This document shows positions 31,275-42,079 of a stretch of DNA of 64,000 nt, one piece after another; positions within the stretch are counted from its first letter, which is position 1; every line of letters begins with the position of its first letter. The position numbers and the translations under genes were made by a program. Origin of the DNA: Scleroderma bovista (lineage: Eukaryota > Basidiomycota > Agaricomycetes > Boletales > Sclerodermataceae); the NCBI GenBank assembly GCA_037178675.1, contig JAYMGJ010000210.1, positions 1 through 64,000 of the forward strand. The letters run 5' to 3'. The notes below the pieces were generated by a model. That model saw nothing but the letters and a program-made list of their open reading frames with translations. It was not told the origin of the DNA and did no database searches.

Positions 31275-34200
31275 ATGGGGAAGTCCAAGGTAGTAAAAGT
31301 AGGCCCCTCTACACCTGTAACACAGGTGACATGGAAGACAGTAAGATCTGGTAGACAGTCCAAGGACAAGATTGTCAAGGCTCCACCCCGGAAAAAGGCA
31401 CGCATTGAAAGAGCTGATGATCAGTCTCCCACTCGCGCTGGTTCATCGGCATTGGAGCACACCAGTTTCCTTCCAGATGAGCCTGTAGAGGCATATTCTA
31501 TGACAGATGATCCACCCCTGCGAGCATGTAAATTGCCAAGGAACCAGGTCTGATGCACCTTCCACACTCTTAATATATATCTCATCGAATCATAGGACCA
31601 CTATCTGCGAGACTGGCTGCCCTGGAAAGGCAAATATTTGTCAGTGCTCCTGGAAATGGAGGCACCCCCTGCATCAAGGATCTGTATGCGGTGTGGAAAG
31701 GATGGGGCAATTAGGTGCACTGAATGTGCTCATAGGCCAATCTTCTGCACAAACTGTTGCCTTGATACACACGAGGTCGGTCCCTTCCATCGGATTCAGA
31801 GGTGGACTGGAAGCTTCTTTGAGGACTTCTCTCTTCGCCTGGTGGGTCAGTTCTTTCACCATATCCACATGTTAATTAATAAAGCAGATTGGATTTGTAA
31901 TGCACTTGGGCCACGGTGGAAAACCATGTCCTAGTGGAGGGTATAGCCGCGGGAATAATGCAAGTGATGATGAAGATGCTTGGGAAGATGTGGAGGACGA
32001 TGGGAGCCCACCTCATCTAGCTAGACCACGGGACCGAAGTTTCCTAACTTTGGTGCACACTAATGGGGTGCACTTTTGCGACATTCGGTACTGCAGCTGT
32101 GATGGTTCAGAGGATTCACATCTGCAACTTATGATGGCTGGCCTTTTCCCTGCGACAACAAAAAGTCCCAGGACTGCATTTACCTTCCAGGTGCTGGATG
32201 ATTTTATCCGGGACAATGTGGAATGTGGCACCACTGCGATGAACTACTATAGTAAATTGCAGAGACTAACATCCAATGCATTCCCACATGCGGTGCCAGT
32301 AAGTGAAGTAACCTTTTGTTTACCGCGGCACTGACACCGCGGATGAAATAGAATAGGTACAGAGATCTGCTGAGGTTGTCAAGGGCATGGAGATTGTTGA
32401 AGCTTCTCAAGTGGCAAGGATTCCACGGAATCTCGGAGGAACCTGGGCCAGGGGAGCTGGTCCTCTTTTGCCCCGCATGTCCCCAACCTGGGGTAAATTT
32501 ACCGCCCGCGGGAGGGGTCGATCTCACACAGTGAGTATAGGTTGTAATTATTCTATTATTTGCAAATACAACTGATTTGTACAGCTGGAAATATTCGAGG
32601 ATCATTGCTATGGATGGAAATTTCAAAGCCGAACATATGTTGCTCAAACAAGCTCCAAACGAAGTCTGGTTGATGGATGGAAAAGGGTTCATGGTAACAT
32701 CGCAGCCTTATAAGTCCTATTTAGCAGGAAGCACAAATCGAGTGGAGGTATGACCTCTTTTACTTGAGCAGCGGTAATTCCTCATGTTGCCATTAGAAAT
32801 CGGACTGTAGCAATCATCGTGCGGTCAATCAGGCCAATACTAGTCGAAGTCAGTTGGCATCAACTGGAATTGGTGGATGTGCCTGTGCTAGACATGGGTG
32901 CTTTGTTCCGCATGCCATGGTTGATTTCCAAAAAGGAGAGCAGTATGTCCGCGGCTCCCATATAAAATCGCTTCATTGACCCGCGGATAGGCAAGTCAAC
33001 ATGGATTATTCCTTGGTGCATGCAGTGCATCACAGAATGGACCACCAACAGCGGGTGGTAAACTTCTATGACATCAATTGTCAATACAGCAAAAACCTGT
33101 ATCGGCGTATAGAAGAGAACCGGTTTTTGTCTCTCCCACCCAGACTGAAGATTCAACCCGGCATTGGTATATGGCATGTCCATGGACATCAATCGGAATG
33201 TTTCATGAGGTATTCCCCTAATTTCATTCCTGGAGTAGGCAATGTGGACGGGGAAATAATGGAGACTCTCTGGTCGTCCTTAAATATTATTTCCCCCTCC
33301 ACCCGGGGAATGGCTGCCCCTCATCGGCAGGAAATGCTGGACTTCCAAATGAATGACAGTAATTTCTTGAAGATGGTCCGCATGCGTGAGTGATCCTTAA
33401 TTGCGGGTATTGCACCGGTATTCAAATATTCCAGCTTTGTCATTGAAGAGGAAACTAACTGCCGCCCAACGGAATCTTTCATCATCTCGTTATGCCTTTG
33501 CTACTTTGGATACAACTGTGCCTGAAGACATTCGTGATATTTGGAAGGCCCAAGAGTCGAAGGCACTTGTGGAGAGGCTATCCAATCCAACGGCCATGGA
33601 TATATTTGAAGTTCGGTTAGAAAAGGGTATGTCCTCGTGTAATACATACAGAACAAGGCTGAAATCCCATGGCAAGCACCAAGTATTAAATCCATGGAGA
33701 TTAGCCTCATAGAAATGCAAGCCGCGGCAGGGGCACTGCGAGGATCCGCCACATGGATGGCAAGGGCCTTGAAGGTGGAGGAGTCTCAGATAGTGCTCTT
33801 ATTGGATGCACGCAGGATCGATTCAAGAACTACCGAAAGCCAAAGGCTTGACATTTCCCGCCGTCGCGACAGGCTACAGTCTCAAATCAATAGCTTGTTG
33901 CAGACCGCGGCACCATTTGTTGGGGCCGACTGGGACAGTGGACTTGATAGCCGTGACAATGGTGACCCAGGGAGTGATGAAGATGGTATTTTCGTTACTG
34001 TATCCCCAGGGAATGCAGAACATGCCATACTGCCGCTGCCTTCCTATATGGGATTGCGGCGGTGCGGTGAATTGGAGCTGAATGGCCTGGTGGAGCAAGA
34101 ACTTCAGCTCAGACAAGGCCAGGCCAATGATGCTCTGCATGAAATACGGCTTGCTCTCGCAGACAAGGCAATTTTATTTCGCACAGAGGTCCGACATGGG

Positions 34201-34761
34201 AAAAACTATGCTGTGACAACCCGCGCTTGGAAAAAGGTATCGGACCTGGACACCTTGGTCAAAAGATATTCCGCGGTCTATAATCAGTGTCGAAAGCAAA
34301 TGGTTGCTTTGGGAGCTGACCAAAGCATTCTTGACCGGTATCAAATACTGAACAAGAAGGATCTCACAGTGAGTACCGCGGTGTCCGATCCCAATGCAAG
34401 GGGCCATCGCCATGACTCCTTGGCATGGTTCTGGACTATGGACATTCCAAAGGACACTGATAAAAATGATTGGATGTCAGAGTGTAAGCTTTGAAATCTT
34501 CGGTCATATATACCTACTTAACAATTTCAAATAGTTTACCGGGTTCATTGGTTACGGGCGAAGGCAAGACAAGATCGATGGACTGAGGAGGTGGACCTCA
34601 TAATTTCAGAACAGGGTTGGACACATAACTTCTTCAGAAAGCGGGCAAACTTCTGGGAGGAAAAAGCAGCGAAAGCAGCATTGGACTGTGACCGCGGCAT
34701 GGCATGTTATTCAGCAAGGCAATATGACATGTACAACAAATTGAGTAAACTTTGCCAATAG
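31275..34761 (+). CDS. KDZ transposase with CxC2 cysteine cluster
   Basis: This is the element's transposase. It starts at ATG 31275 (MGKSKVVKV) and ends with a stop at 34759-34761. Early exons are 31275..31547, 31596..31841, 31888..32298 and from 32352, all phase 0. A basic N-terminus precedes the CxC2 cluster (CMRCGKDG, RCTECAHR, FCTNCCLDTHE; 31680-31775), then VMHLGHGGKPCP. The catalytic core shows the KDZ acidic motifs: AMDGNFKAEHM (about 32608), NFYDINCQYSKNL (about 33064) and GVGNVDGEIMETLWSSLN (about 33234), with WHVHGHQSECF between. A long helical C-terminus follows. It should bind the terminal repeats and cut and paste the element. No stop or frameshift was seen, so it may be active. 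It is divergent from A. Confidence 0.92.
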
Positions 34762-35071
34762 ATGATTGTTTGTATTATTTTTACATCCTGGGAATTGGAG
34801 ATGATGAGTCGTGGCCGCGGTGTGCAAAGCTATGGTTGGCAAACATGCTGTGCCAATATTGGTGAATAGCACTTACCCTACCATGTCACCTAAGCCCATT
34901 ACCATCCAAGGCCATCCAAAATATCTCACAGGATACTTGAGTTACTATACCTTTATGCAGCCGTGGTGTTAATGGCTTCCCCAATAAGTATTCTTTTGAT
35001 TGTTCAGAAGCCACCCATTGAACACCACATGCATAATAATTCTACATTTTATGTGTCATTATGGAATACAT
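34762..35071. other. Convergent spacer between KDZ and D
   Basis: About 310 bp between two convergent stops, with a CCGCGG near 34815. No gene is seen. It presumably holds the 3' ends of both transcripts. Confidence 0.6.
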
Positions 35072-35870
35072 TCAATGGTCTGTTCCCCTCCAAAGTTTGT
35101 CCGCGGACACCGCCCACTTCTCCTCCAGCTCATCGGGAGAATCTGTTAGGTATTCCACCATGCTCATGCGGTCGACGAGATGATGTAATCGTGCATTTTG
35201 ACAAAAGATCTTCTCATCCACTTCGTTCAAGAGATGCTGGGTTTGTAATTTGATATCCTCGATCCCCAACCCCGCGGTTTCATTGACTTTGAATAGGCTC
35301 GGAATGCCATAATCCCCTGGCTGCAATGAATGATGATTAGCAATGTGTTTTCATATCGTTGTGAACTCACCTGGTTCTGCGGAAAGAATTGCTGTGCCTC
35401 TCTGACTAGCTGGCTGAGTGTTTGCCGCGGTACCGCATTGCCAGGGATACCCCATACCCACCATTCTCCCGGTGTGGCCCGTGGACTGTGGACTCTGGCT
35501 TCCGCGGGATACGCCTTGAAGACCTCGATGGTTTTGATCTGGCACATCAACGTTGGTGCATCTGGGTCCCCAATAGACACCCATTCCATGACTTGAGCCG
35601 CAACCGCGGGAACCTGCATCACCAGCCCATGCTTGTTGCACACCGCAAGTAATCGCTCCAAAATTGCCTGCAGGATTGGTCAGCCCATTTGATGTGATTG
35701 GAATTCAAGCATCGCACCACTTCCGCCAATACATGGGCATGCCAATCGATCTTCTCCCACAGCGAATCTTCCCCTCTCTGCTGCAAAGCATGTACGAACC
35801 GACGGAATCTGATACCCGCATATTGTAAAGTAGCCGAGAGTGTGCGTGCGTGAATACTGGAGGAATCCAT
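35072..35870 (-). CDS. D : KDZ-element protein of unknown function
   Basis: The gene reads complement(join(35072..35320, 35371..35667, 35721..35870)), 231 residues with all introns in phase 0. The start is MDSSSIHARTLSAT. It is mostly helical, with IRFRRFVHALQQRGEDSLWEKIDW, AILERLLAVCNKHGLVMQVP, EWWVWGIPGNAVPRQTLSQL and a C-terminal acidic helix (SPDELEEKWAVSADKLW). I recognise no domain, signal or membrane segment. It is head-to-head with the Tet/JBP gene and convergent with the transposase gene, which makes it a likely accessory protein. Its counterpart in element 2 would lie outside the window. Confidence 0.65.
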
Positions 35871-36741
35871 GGGTGTAGAATGGGGAGTAATGATTGATAT
35901 TTATAATTGATCCACCAACATTCCCACGTACGGCCTACCATTGTTTATCAAACAATGACCCCCCACCCAGTTGGCATTGATCAATATCACCCATTGCTCC
36001 CGCGGATATATAATTAGTTCATCCCTTTTCTCCTATCTATATGTGATTAGTATGTCTGGATTTCAATTAGATATCTAATCTCCCCGCGATGACATATAAC
36101 CGCAGTCGCAATATAAGTAATCTGCTGTGAATGCCAAATGTAAAGACAGAATTGGTCAGGGAATTGACACCTCATTATTGCCTTTTTCTAATATGAATTG
36201 GCGATCTATTTTGTGAATCTCTCGCCGTGCCTAATGGCTGCGGCAAGTTGACCCATCGATAACAAATATCCCGCGAGATAACAATCATTCCAATGTTGGT
36301 ATTATCCTCTCTTCTTTGTCAGATAATTTCTCTCCTCCTGCATTTGATATCAGCAATCAATCATATGTACTGATACATCACCATTGTCCGATCGGTCACC
36401 GCGGCTGCGAGCAACCTCTCCCATGGACTTTATACCAACCTGTGACATTTCAAATTGTATCAATTGCTCACCTTCTTATGTATTATTTACAGGTTTGGCC
36501 AATCAATGCTTACTGATGTGGGTTCCACCCGCGGCTGATCTTCTAACATGATTTGTATCTACATGTTGGCACCGCTCCAAAACAGTAAATTCCATTTCCT
36601 GTCTTTATTTTTCCTATATAATTTATTTATAGGTTTGAATTTCGTTGATTATCCAGCCATCACCCCTCAATCTACCTGCGGTCGCCACATAAATATTCTA
36701 CAATATCCCGGCTTTGCTTGTGTCCTATTTAGCTCCCCTTC
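35871..36741. promoter_or_regulatory. Divergent spacer between D and the Tet/JBP gene
   Basis: This 871-bp AT-rich spacer separates head-to-head starts (35870 minus, 36742 plus). It contains CCGCGG sites at about 35999, 36400 and 36529. A promoter function is inferred from layout. Confidence 0.45.
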
Positions 36742-38648
36742 ATGGCTGCTTGTTACGACCATGCCCAACTCCGGGTCCTATCCGGTCACTCCGGTCGCTT
36801 CGCAGCTTTACAGCTGAACTCCGGTCGCCCACCAATTACTCCGGTCGCGCTCACGCAGATAACCTTCCGTTAAGCACGACCCTTGGTCTATGCTCTATTC
36901 GTTCGTTACCACACCTCGCCGTCAACCCTGCTTGGTCGTGAGTTCTCCGTGTACTTGTTATATCTCCTGCCTTGTGTTATTTTCACCGGACCTGATTTAT
37001 TTTACCCGGACCTGACTTTATTTTCATCGGACCTGACCTAGTACTTTCTCCGGTTGTCCCTTGTCCGCTATTAGGCCGTTTACTTGTCACCGTATATACT
37101 CGCCCCTAGTTTGCACTTAGTATAAGTACTCTGTAGATTATCCTGTACTCCTCAGTCTGAAATCAACCATAGTCTCTACTCCTGATCTTGCCCGTCTCCG
37201 TCTCTGTCTCCGTCTCCCCTTCTTGACCGGAACCTACGCAAGGGATCAACGCTCGTTGTCCTTAGTCGTTGAATCCAAGCGGTCACCAACTCCGGCCGGA
37301 CTAATCTCTTGTCCAGCCCTCTGCTCTCCCCCTTTGTCCGCTTCTGTCCGGACTTGACCGGACCCCCTACCGGAGTAGACCCGGACTTGACACTGCTCCT
37401 GTGTCTTACCACACTGATTATCATCTTTCCTACCAAGTTGCTGGTTATATGCGACACTGCTTTTGTTCCTTGGCATTCCTGGACTCTGGCACCGCGGCAC
37501 CGCCTGTTCCCCTTGACCTCCCAGTTGACCTTTCTGTTGGGATGCACCAGATGGTTGCAACTTTAGTGACTGCATATAATCATCGCAGTATGCCTTGTTC
37601 ATGTCTCTTCCTCCAGTGCTCATCTGTGTCCAGTTGACTCTGGTGTTGACCTCATCCGGCTCGCTGAATCATTGGCATCCATGGAGCCTGGGACCACCGC
37701 GGATAGGGAGCAAGCCTTCCTTACCAAGTTCCCTGCTACTATTTCAGGTCTTATCGATGAACCAGCGATGATTTTGGGGGAGGGGGGAATTGTAGCTTTG
37801 TGGTATCTTCCTGGTGCCCTGGCACGCCCAACACAGGTATGATCCGATACCTCTTTTGTTCATCATTTTCTATAATACCTGTAGACAAATATTCTGCAGG
37901 CATTAAGTCCACTCCATACACAACTATCCGCCAGTATAACTGGCCAGACATGGCGCTCTGACCCGCGGTACTTTCATCCGGCACAGGCCTTTGTGACTGG
38001 TTGTTTGGAGCTTTCTCCTGCAAGGCATCAAATGGGTCATTATGTGAGTGCTTACCATTCCTGCCATACATTCGTTAATGAAAATATATTCAGCATGAAA
38101 ATGCTTCCATGTCCAGGGACCTTAATACCGCCGCGGGATTCCAGTGGTTACAAGCTATGGTTCAGCCGACCTCAATTATATCGGGTGCATTGTCAATCAT
38201 GCATCCACAGCTGTATGACGATGGAATGCGAGGAATTAAACTATTGGGAGATTGGTCTTCCACAAACGACCCCGGCATGAACAGGGCCTTATCCCTCTGG
38301 CCCACCCCATTTACCAATATTTCCCTTATTGCAAACCGGTCCACCCCCCTCCACCGTGATCCCCAATCCCGTGCCAGTTGGTACGATGTCATAGTAAATG
38401 TGGGTGAATACACTGACTGTGTCATGGCCATCCCTACCCTCGGCATCGAGCTGGTGTACAAGCCAGGTACCGCAGTCGCATTCTCCGGGAGGCTTCTTAG
38501 GCACGGGGTAAATGCTGTAGAAGGAAACCGGCACTGTTTGACCTACTATATGAGGGATAACATTCACCATTGGGTAAGGGTTCCAAGGTGTGCGGATTGG
38601 ATGAGGATTGATAGTGTGGAGAGGTTGTTGAGGCCTACCATACTGTAA
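36742..38648 (+). pseudogene. Tet/JBP-family 2-oxoglutarate/Fe(II) dioxygenase, interrupted by a solo LTR
   Basis: Exons are 36742..36750 joined (across the LTR insert) to about 37398..37587, then 37634..37836, 37900..38043 and 38094..38648, with matching phases. The catalytic domain shows the Tet/JBP signature: the iron-binding H-x-D in TPLHRDPQSRASWYD (about 38340), a NVGEY stretch, IELVYKPGTAVAFSGRLLRHGV with the distal His, and NRHCLTYYMRD with the Arg that holds 2-oxoglutarate. This family oxidises the methyl group of 5-methylcytosine (Tet) or thymine (JBP). Fungal members are known to travel with KDZ elements. The catalytic part is intact. However, a 642-bp solo LTR lies three codons after the best start, and reading through it meets a stop near 36874. 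Translation could still begin at the in-frame ATG 37449 if the LTR or another promoter drives it. Confidence 0.85.
36751..37392 (+). mobile_element. Solo LTR (TGTTACGACC family) in the Tet/JBP gene
   Basis: It starts TGTTACGACCATGCCCAACT, ends CGGACTTGACA, and is flanked by CTGCT target duplications at 36746-36750 and 37393-37397. CTCCGGTCGC occurs three times near its 5' end, and TATATACTCGCC near 37093 may be its TATA region. A truncated inverted copy is at 41806-42079. No internal retroelement sequence remains, so it arose by LTR-LTR recombination. Confidence 0.92.
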
Positions 38649-39590
38649 ATACTGGAAAGGAATTTGTAGAGCTGGGATGTATATTACTATTGATATCTCT
38701 TCATAGGAGAATTAGCAAATGCACATGGAGTGGAATTTTAGAAATGATATTGTGTGCTACAGGTGTCTGGCAACATTGCCGCGGCTACTCAGGGTTGCTT
38801 ATTGGAGAAACAACACTTATTTCACCACGGGTTATCCATATGATACATGGCTGTATGTATACCTGGTACATCAGTGGTGTCCCGCGGGTATGTCTAGGGC
38901 AATCATTGTTGTCTTGATTCCGCCGCGGATTCATTTTGTTGGGACTACTTTGTGCATTTATTCTACTACCGCGGCTTCTTTCAGGTGCGGCATGTTGCTG
39001 CGGCCATTTTGACATACCTTACACCCAGATATCAGTCTCCGTGAGCCCAACTATTACTGTCGGCCAGTCATATATGGGCCCATCCACGTTCGATAGAAAC
39101 ACCATATGTCAGCCTAGCCATGTCAATGCGGGTTAGAAATTATGTGCCCTCCGTTGGGTCCGAGGCCGATGTTATTTTGGCCAACTGGTATTCCAGGTCA
39201 CAACAAATCTATAGCCCACCCTTGACACACCGGATGATGCAGGTATCCACTGGCTCACCATATCTCATTGGACCCATCACACCTCAGCCCACCCGTACTA
39301 CTTGGCATCACGAAATATGGGCTCACCTATACCTTAGTGACAGTTTTACCTTGGCTGGCCCATATGCTACGGCGCCGGGTAATAATAGCCTGTCCATCTC
39401 AAATGAGAACATCATAGTGTAAGCTCACTCGTGGTATACGACCTTAATAGATATGGGCTACCCTTGGTTCAGGGGACATTGCTATTTTGGCTGATGTACA
39501 TGATGAGGGACAGTATATTCAAAGCCCACCCGTGCTACATGGGATAATGGCATCATATATGGGCTAGCCCGTATCACATTGCAATCATCC
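38649..39590. other. Right subterminal region, proximal part
   Basis: No gene. It contains four CCGCGG sites (about 38779, 38881, 38922, 38970) and repeated GGCCCA / GGGCTCACC words that lead into the 168-bp tandem repeats. Confidence 0.55.
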
Positions 39591-40262
39591 ATTCTCAGCC
39601 CACTCATGCTACTCGTGATGATAGAATATGGGCTCATTGGTATCTTAGGGACTATGCTATTTCAGCTCACTCATATTACATGGGCCCATATAATAACAGC
39701 CTGCCCATATGACATGGGATGGTATAATAGTGGCCCATCCATACCCCATGAGGAGGTCAATGTGTCAGCCCACTCGTGCTACTCGGGATGATGCAATATG
39801 GGCTCACCTATACCTTAGGTGAAGGTTATTTCGGCTCACTCATGTTACACAGGACCATATAATAGCAGCCTGCCCATGTGACATGGGATGGTATAATAGT
39901 GGCCCATCCATATCCCATGAGATCAATATGTCAGCCCACTTGTGCTACTCGGGATGATGCAATATGGGCTCACCTATACCTTAGGTGAAGGTTATTTCGG
40001 CTCACTCATGTTACACGGGACCATATAATAGCAGCCTGCCCATGTGACATGGGATGGTATAATAGTGGCCCATCCATATCCCATGAGGAGATCAATATGT
40101 CAGCCCACTCGTGCTACTCGGGATGATGCAATATGGGCTCACCTATACCTTAGGTGAAGGTTATTTCGGCTCACTCATGTTACATGGGACCATATAATAG
40201 CAGCCTGCCCATGTGACATGGGATGGTATAATAGTGGCCCATCCATATCCCATGTCAGCCCA
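39591..40262. repeat. About 168-bp tandem repeats
   Basis: Four consecutive copies of a unit beginning CAGCCCACTCGTGCTACTCG start at about 39597, 39766, 39932 and 40101. Each contains ATATGGGCTCACCTATACC and TGACATGGGATGGTATAATAG. The later three copies are nearly identical. Confidence 0.9.
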
Positions 40263-40299
40263 ATATGGGCTCACCTGTACCTTAGGGGACAGACCCAGG

Positions 40300-41470
40300 G
40301 TGGCCCTATCCTCTGGTACTCAGCCCGCGGTGGGTACTCACTTGGGTAGTCAACCTGTGCTGTGTAATCAACACCAGTGGCTAGCTAACCTGCAGTGGGC
40401 AGCTAACCTGCAGTGGGTAGTCAACCCACCATGGGTGGTAGTGCAACCGCGGTTGGTAGTCAATCCGTGGTGGGGAATCACTCTACTGGGTAGTTAGCTT
40501 TGGGTGCGTAGCCAAGGGCAGTGGCTAGGTAATGGGTGGTTGGCAGCTAACCCGCGGTATGCATTGAACCCGCGGTATAACCTGCAGTGGGTCGTCAAGC
40601 CTGGGTAGGTACTGGTTAGACCTGGGACCTTGGTTGGTGGCCAACCCGCGGTGGGTCAGCAGTAGCTAGCTAACCCGTGGTGGGTAGCCAACCCGCGGTA
40701 TGTATTGAACCCGCGGTGTCACCTGCATGGGATAATCAACCCACAATGGGCGGTCACCCCTGGGTAGGTACGTGGTTGGTAGTACGACCGCGGTTGGTAG
40801 TCAACCCGCGGTGGAGAGTCATCAGTGGGTAGCTAACCCATATTGGTCAGCTAACCTGTGGCATGTATTGAACCCGCGGTGTAACCTGCAGTAGGTGGTC
40901 AACCAGGGGTAGGTACGTGGTTAAAGCTGGGACCACGGTTTGTGGCCAACCCATGGTGGGTACTCACTCCACTGGTTAGTAAACCTGAACTATGTAGTCA
41001 ACAAGGCCAGCTAACCCATGGTGGGCAGCTAACCCGCAGTAAGTATTGAACCTGCGGTTTTTGCAGTGGGAGTCGACCCACAATGGGCAGTCACCCCTGG
41101 GTTGGTAGTGCGACCGCGGTGTAGTCAACCCCCGCTGTGTAGTCAACAGTAGTGGGTGGATAACCGGTGTTGGGCAGCTAACCCGCGGTGTGACCTGCAG
41201 TGGATGGTCAACCCTGGGTAGGTACATGGTTGGAAATAGTTGCTGGCCAACCTAACCCGCGCGAGTAGTTAACCCTGGTTAGTAGTGGGCCCGTAGTGGG
41301 ACCGTGGTTTGTAGTAATCCCGCGGCGTGTAGTAATCCTGCGGTGTGTGATGCCTGTATATGTATAGTCAGCTGTAGTAGTCCATCAATGGTAAGTAGTC
41401 AACCCGCGGTAGTCAACCCCAGTAGTTCACCCACGGTAATGGAGCCAGTTCTGCTGGTAGGTTGATTAGA
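40300..41470. repeat. Right subterminal CCGCGG array
   Basis: About 14 CCGCGG sites occur in an irregular repeat of the form GTAGTCAACCCGCGGTGGGT. Many sister units have TpG or CpA at the motif (CCATGG, CCGTGG, CTGCGG, CTGCAG). No gene is present. The right terminal inverted repeat follows at 41728. Confidence 0.9.
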
Positions 41471-41727
41471 TTCGTTCCTACTGTATGCAGTAGTATCTAT
41501 TTTTGCTAGCCCACCCCATACCTTTGCATTCCAGTAAATCTGGGCTCATCCATTAATGTGCACCCAGTAAGATTGTGGCCCACCAAGATGTCATGATGAC
41601 AATTCCTATATCCCTACCACAACCCCTCCTTAACTACCACCATAGCCCACCCATATCACATGGTAAAAAAATCATAGTGTGTAAGCCCACCCGTATTACT
41701 CGGTGATACTCCATCCATGGGCTCCTG

Positions 41728-41799
41728 TCCGCTGGCCCGTGACACTCGGCCGATTTTCACCTTCGGGTGGCCGTGTAAGACGGGACAAGGTAGGTACAT
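41728..41799 (-). repeat. Right terminal inverted repeat of the KDZ element
   Basis: The reverse complement matches 15124-15194, nearly identical over the inner 56 bases and looser over the outer 16. Six bases later, at 41806, homology to the LTR family begins abruptly. Confidence 0.93.
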
Positions 41800-41805
41800 T
41801 ATGTG

Positions 41806-42079
41806 GAAAATAAAGTCAGGTCCGGGTAAAATAAATCAGGTCCGGTGAAAATGCTACAAGGTATAGGATATATCGAGTTCACGGAGAACTCACGTCAAGA
41901 CAGGGTAAACAGGCAAGTGTGGTAAGGACTGGATGTGGGCTAGACCAAGGGTCGTAGTTAGCGGAGGTGTATCTGCGCAACCGTGACCGGAGTAACTGAG
42001 AGCGACCGGAGTTAGGCTATAGGGCTGCGATGCGACCGGAGTAACCGGATGAGATCCGGAGTTGGACATGGTCGTAACA
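41806..42079 (-). mobile_element. Truncated LTR of the TGTTACGACC family
   Basis: The reverse complement aligns with the first about 270 bp of the solo LTR 36751-37392, from TGTTACGACC to CCTGACTTTATTTTC. It stops exactly at the KDZ element end. Its intact end (42079) abuts the broken N-terminus of the Plavaka gene. Confidence 0.88.

Larger units (their letters stand above)
15124..41799. mobile_element. Large KDZ-class DNA transposon carrying a Tet/JBP gene
   Basis: The element is bounded by about 71-bp terminal inverted repeats and holds six genes in three divergent pairs: C/B, A/KDZ transposase and D/Tet-JBP. Subterminal repeat arrays lie at both ends (about 15.2-17.1 kb and 38.7-41.7 kb). 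CCGCGG palindromes occur throughout. It spans 26.7 kb, of which 6.28 kb is a nested gypsy element and 0.65 kb a solo LTR. KDZ (Kyakuja-Dileera-Zisupton) transposons and their association with Tet/JBP genes in basidiomycetes are established. The gene set, boundaries and repeat code here are read from the sequence. I could not find a convincing target-site duplication: the right flank is a truncated LTR and the left flank is unrelated DNA. Confidence 0.85.

Noticed and set aside
36751..37392. An exon or promoter of the Tet/JBP gene native to the element
   Set aside because: The exact CTGCT target duplications and the second copy at 41806-42079 show it to be an inserted LTR.
39591..41470. CRISPR-like arrays or a centromeric satellite
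   Set aside because: The repeats are degenerate, lack unique equal-length spacers, occur in a eukaryote, and are bounded by a transposon terminus.
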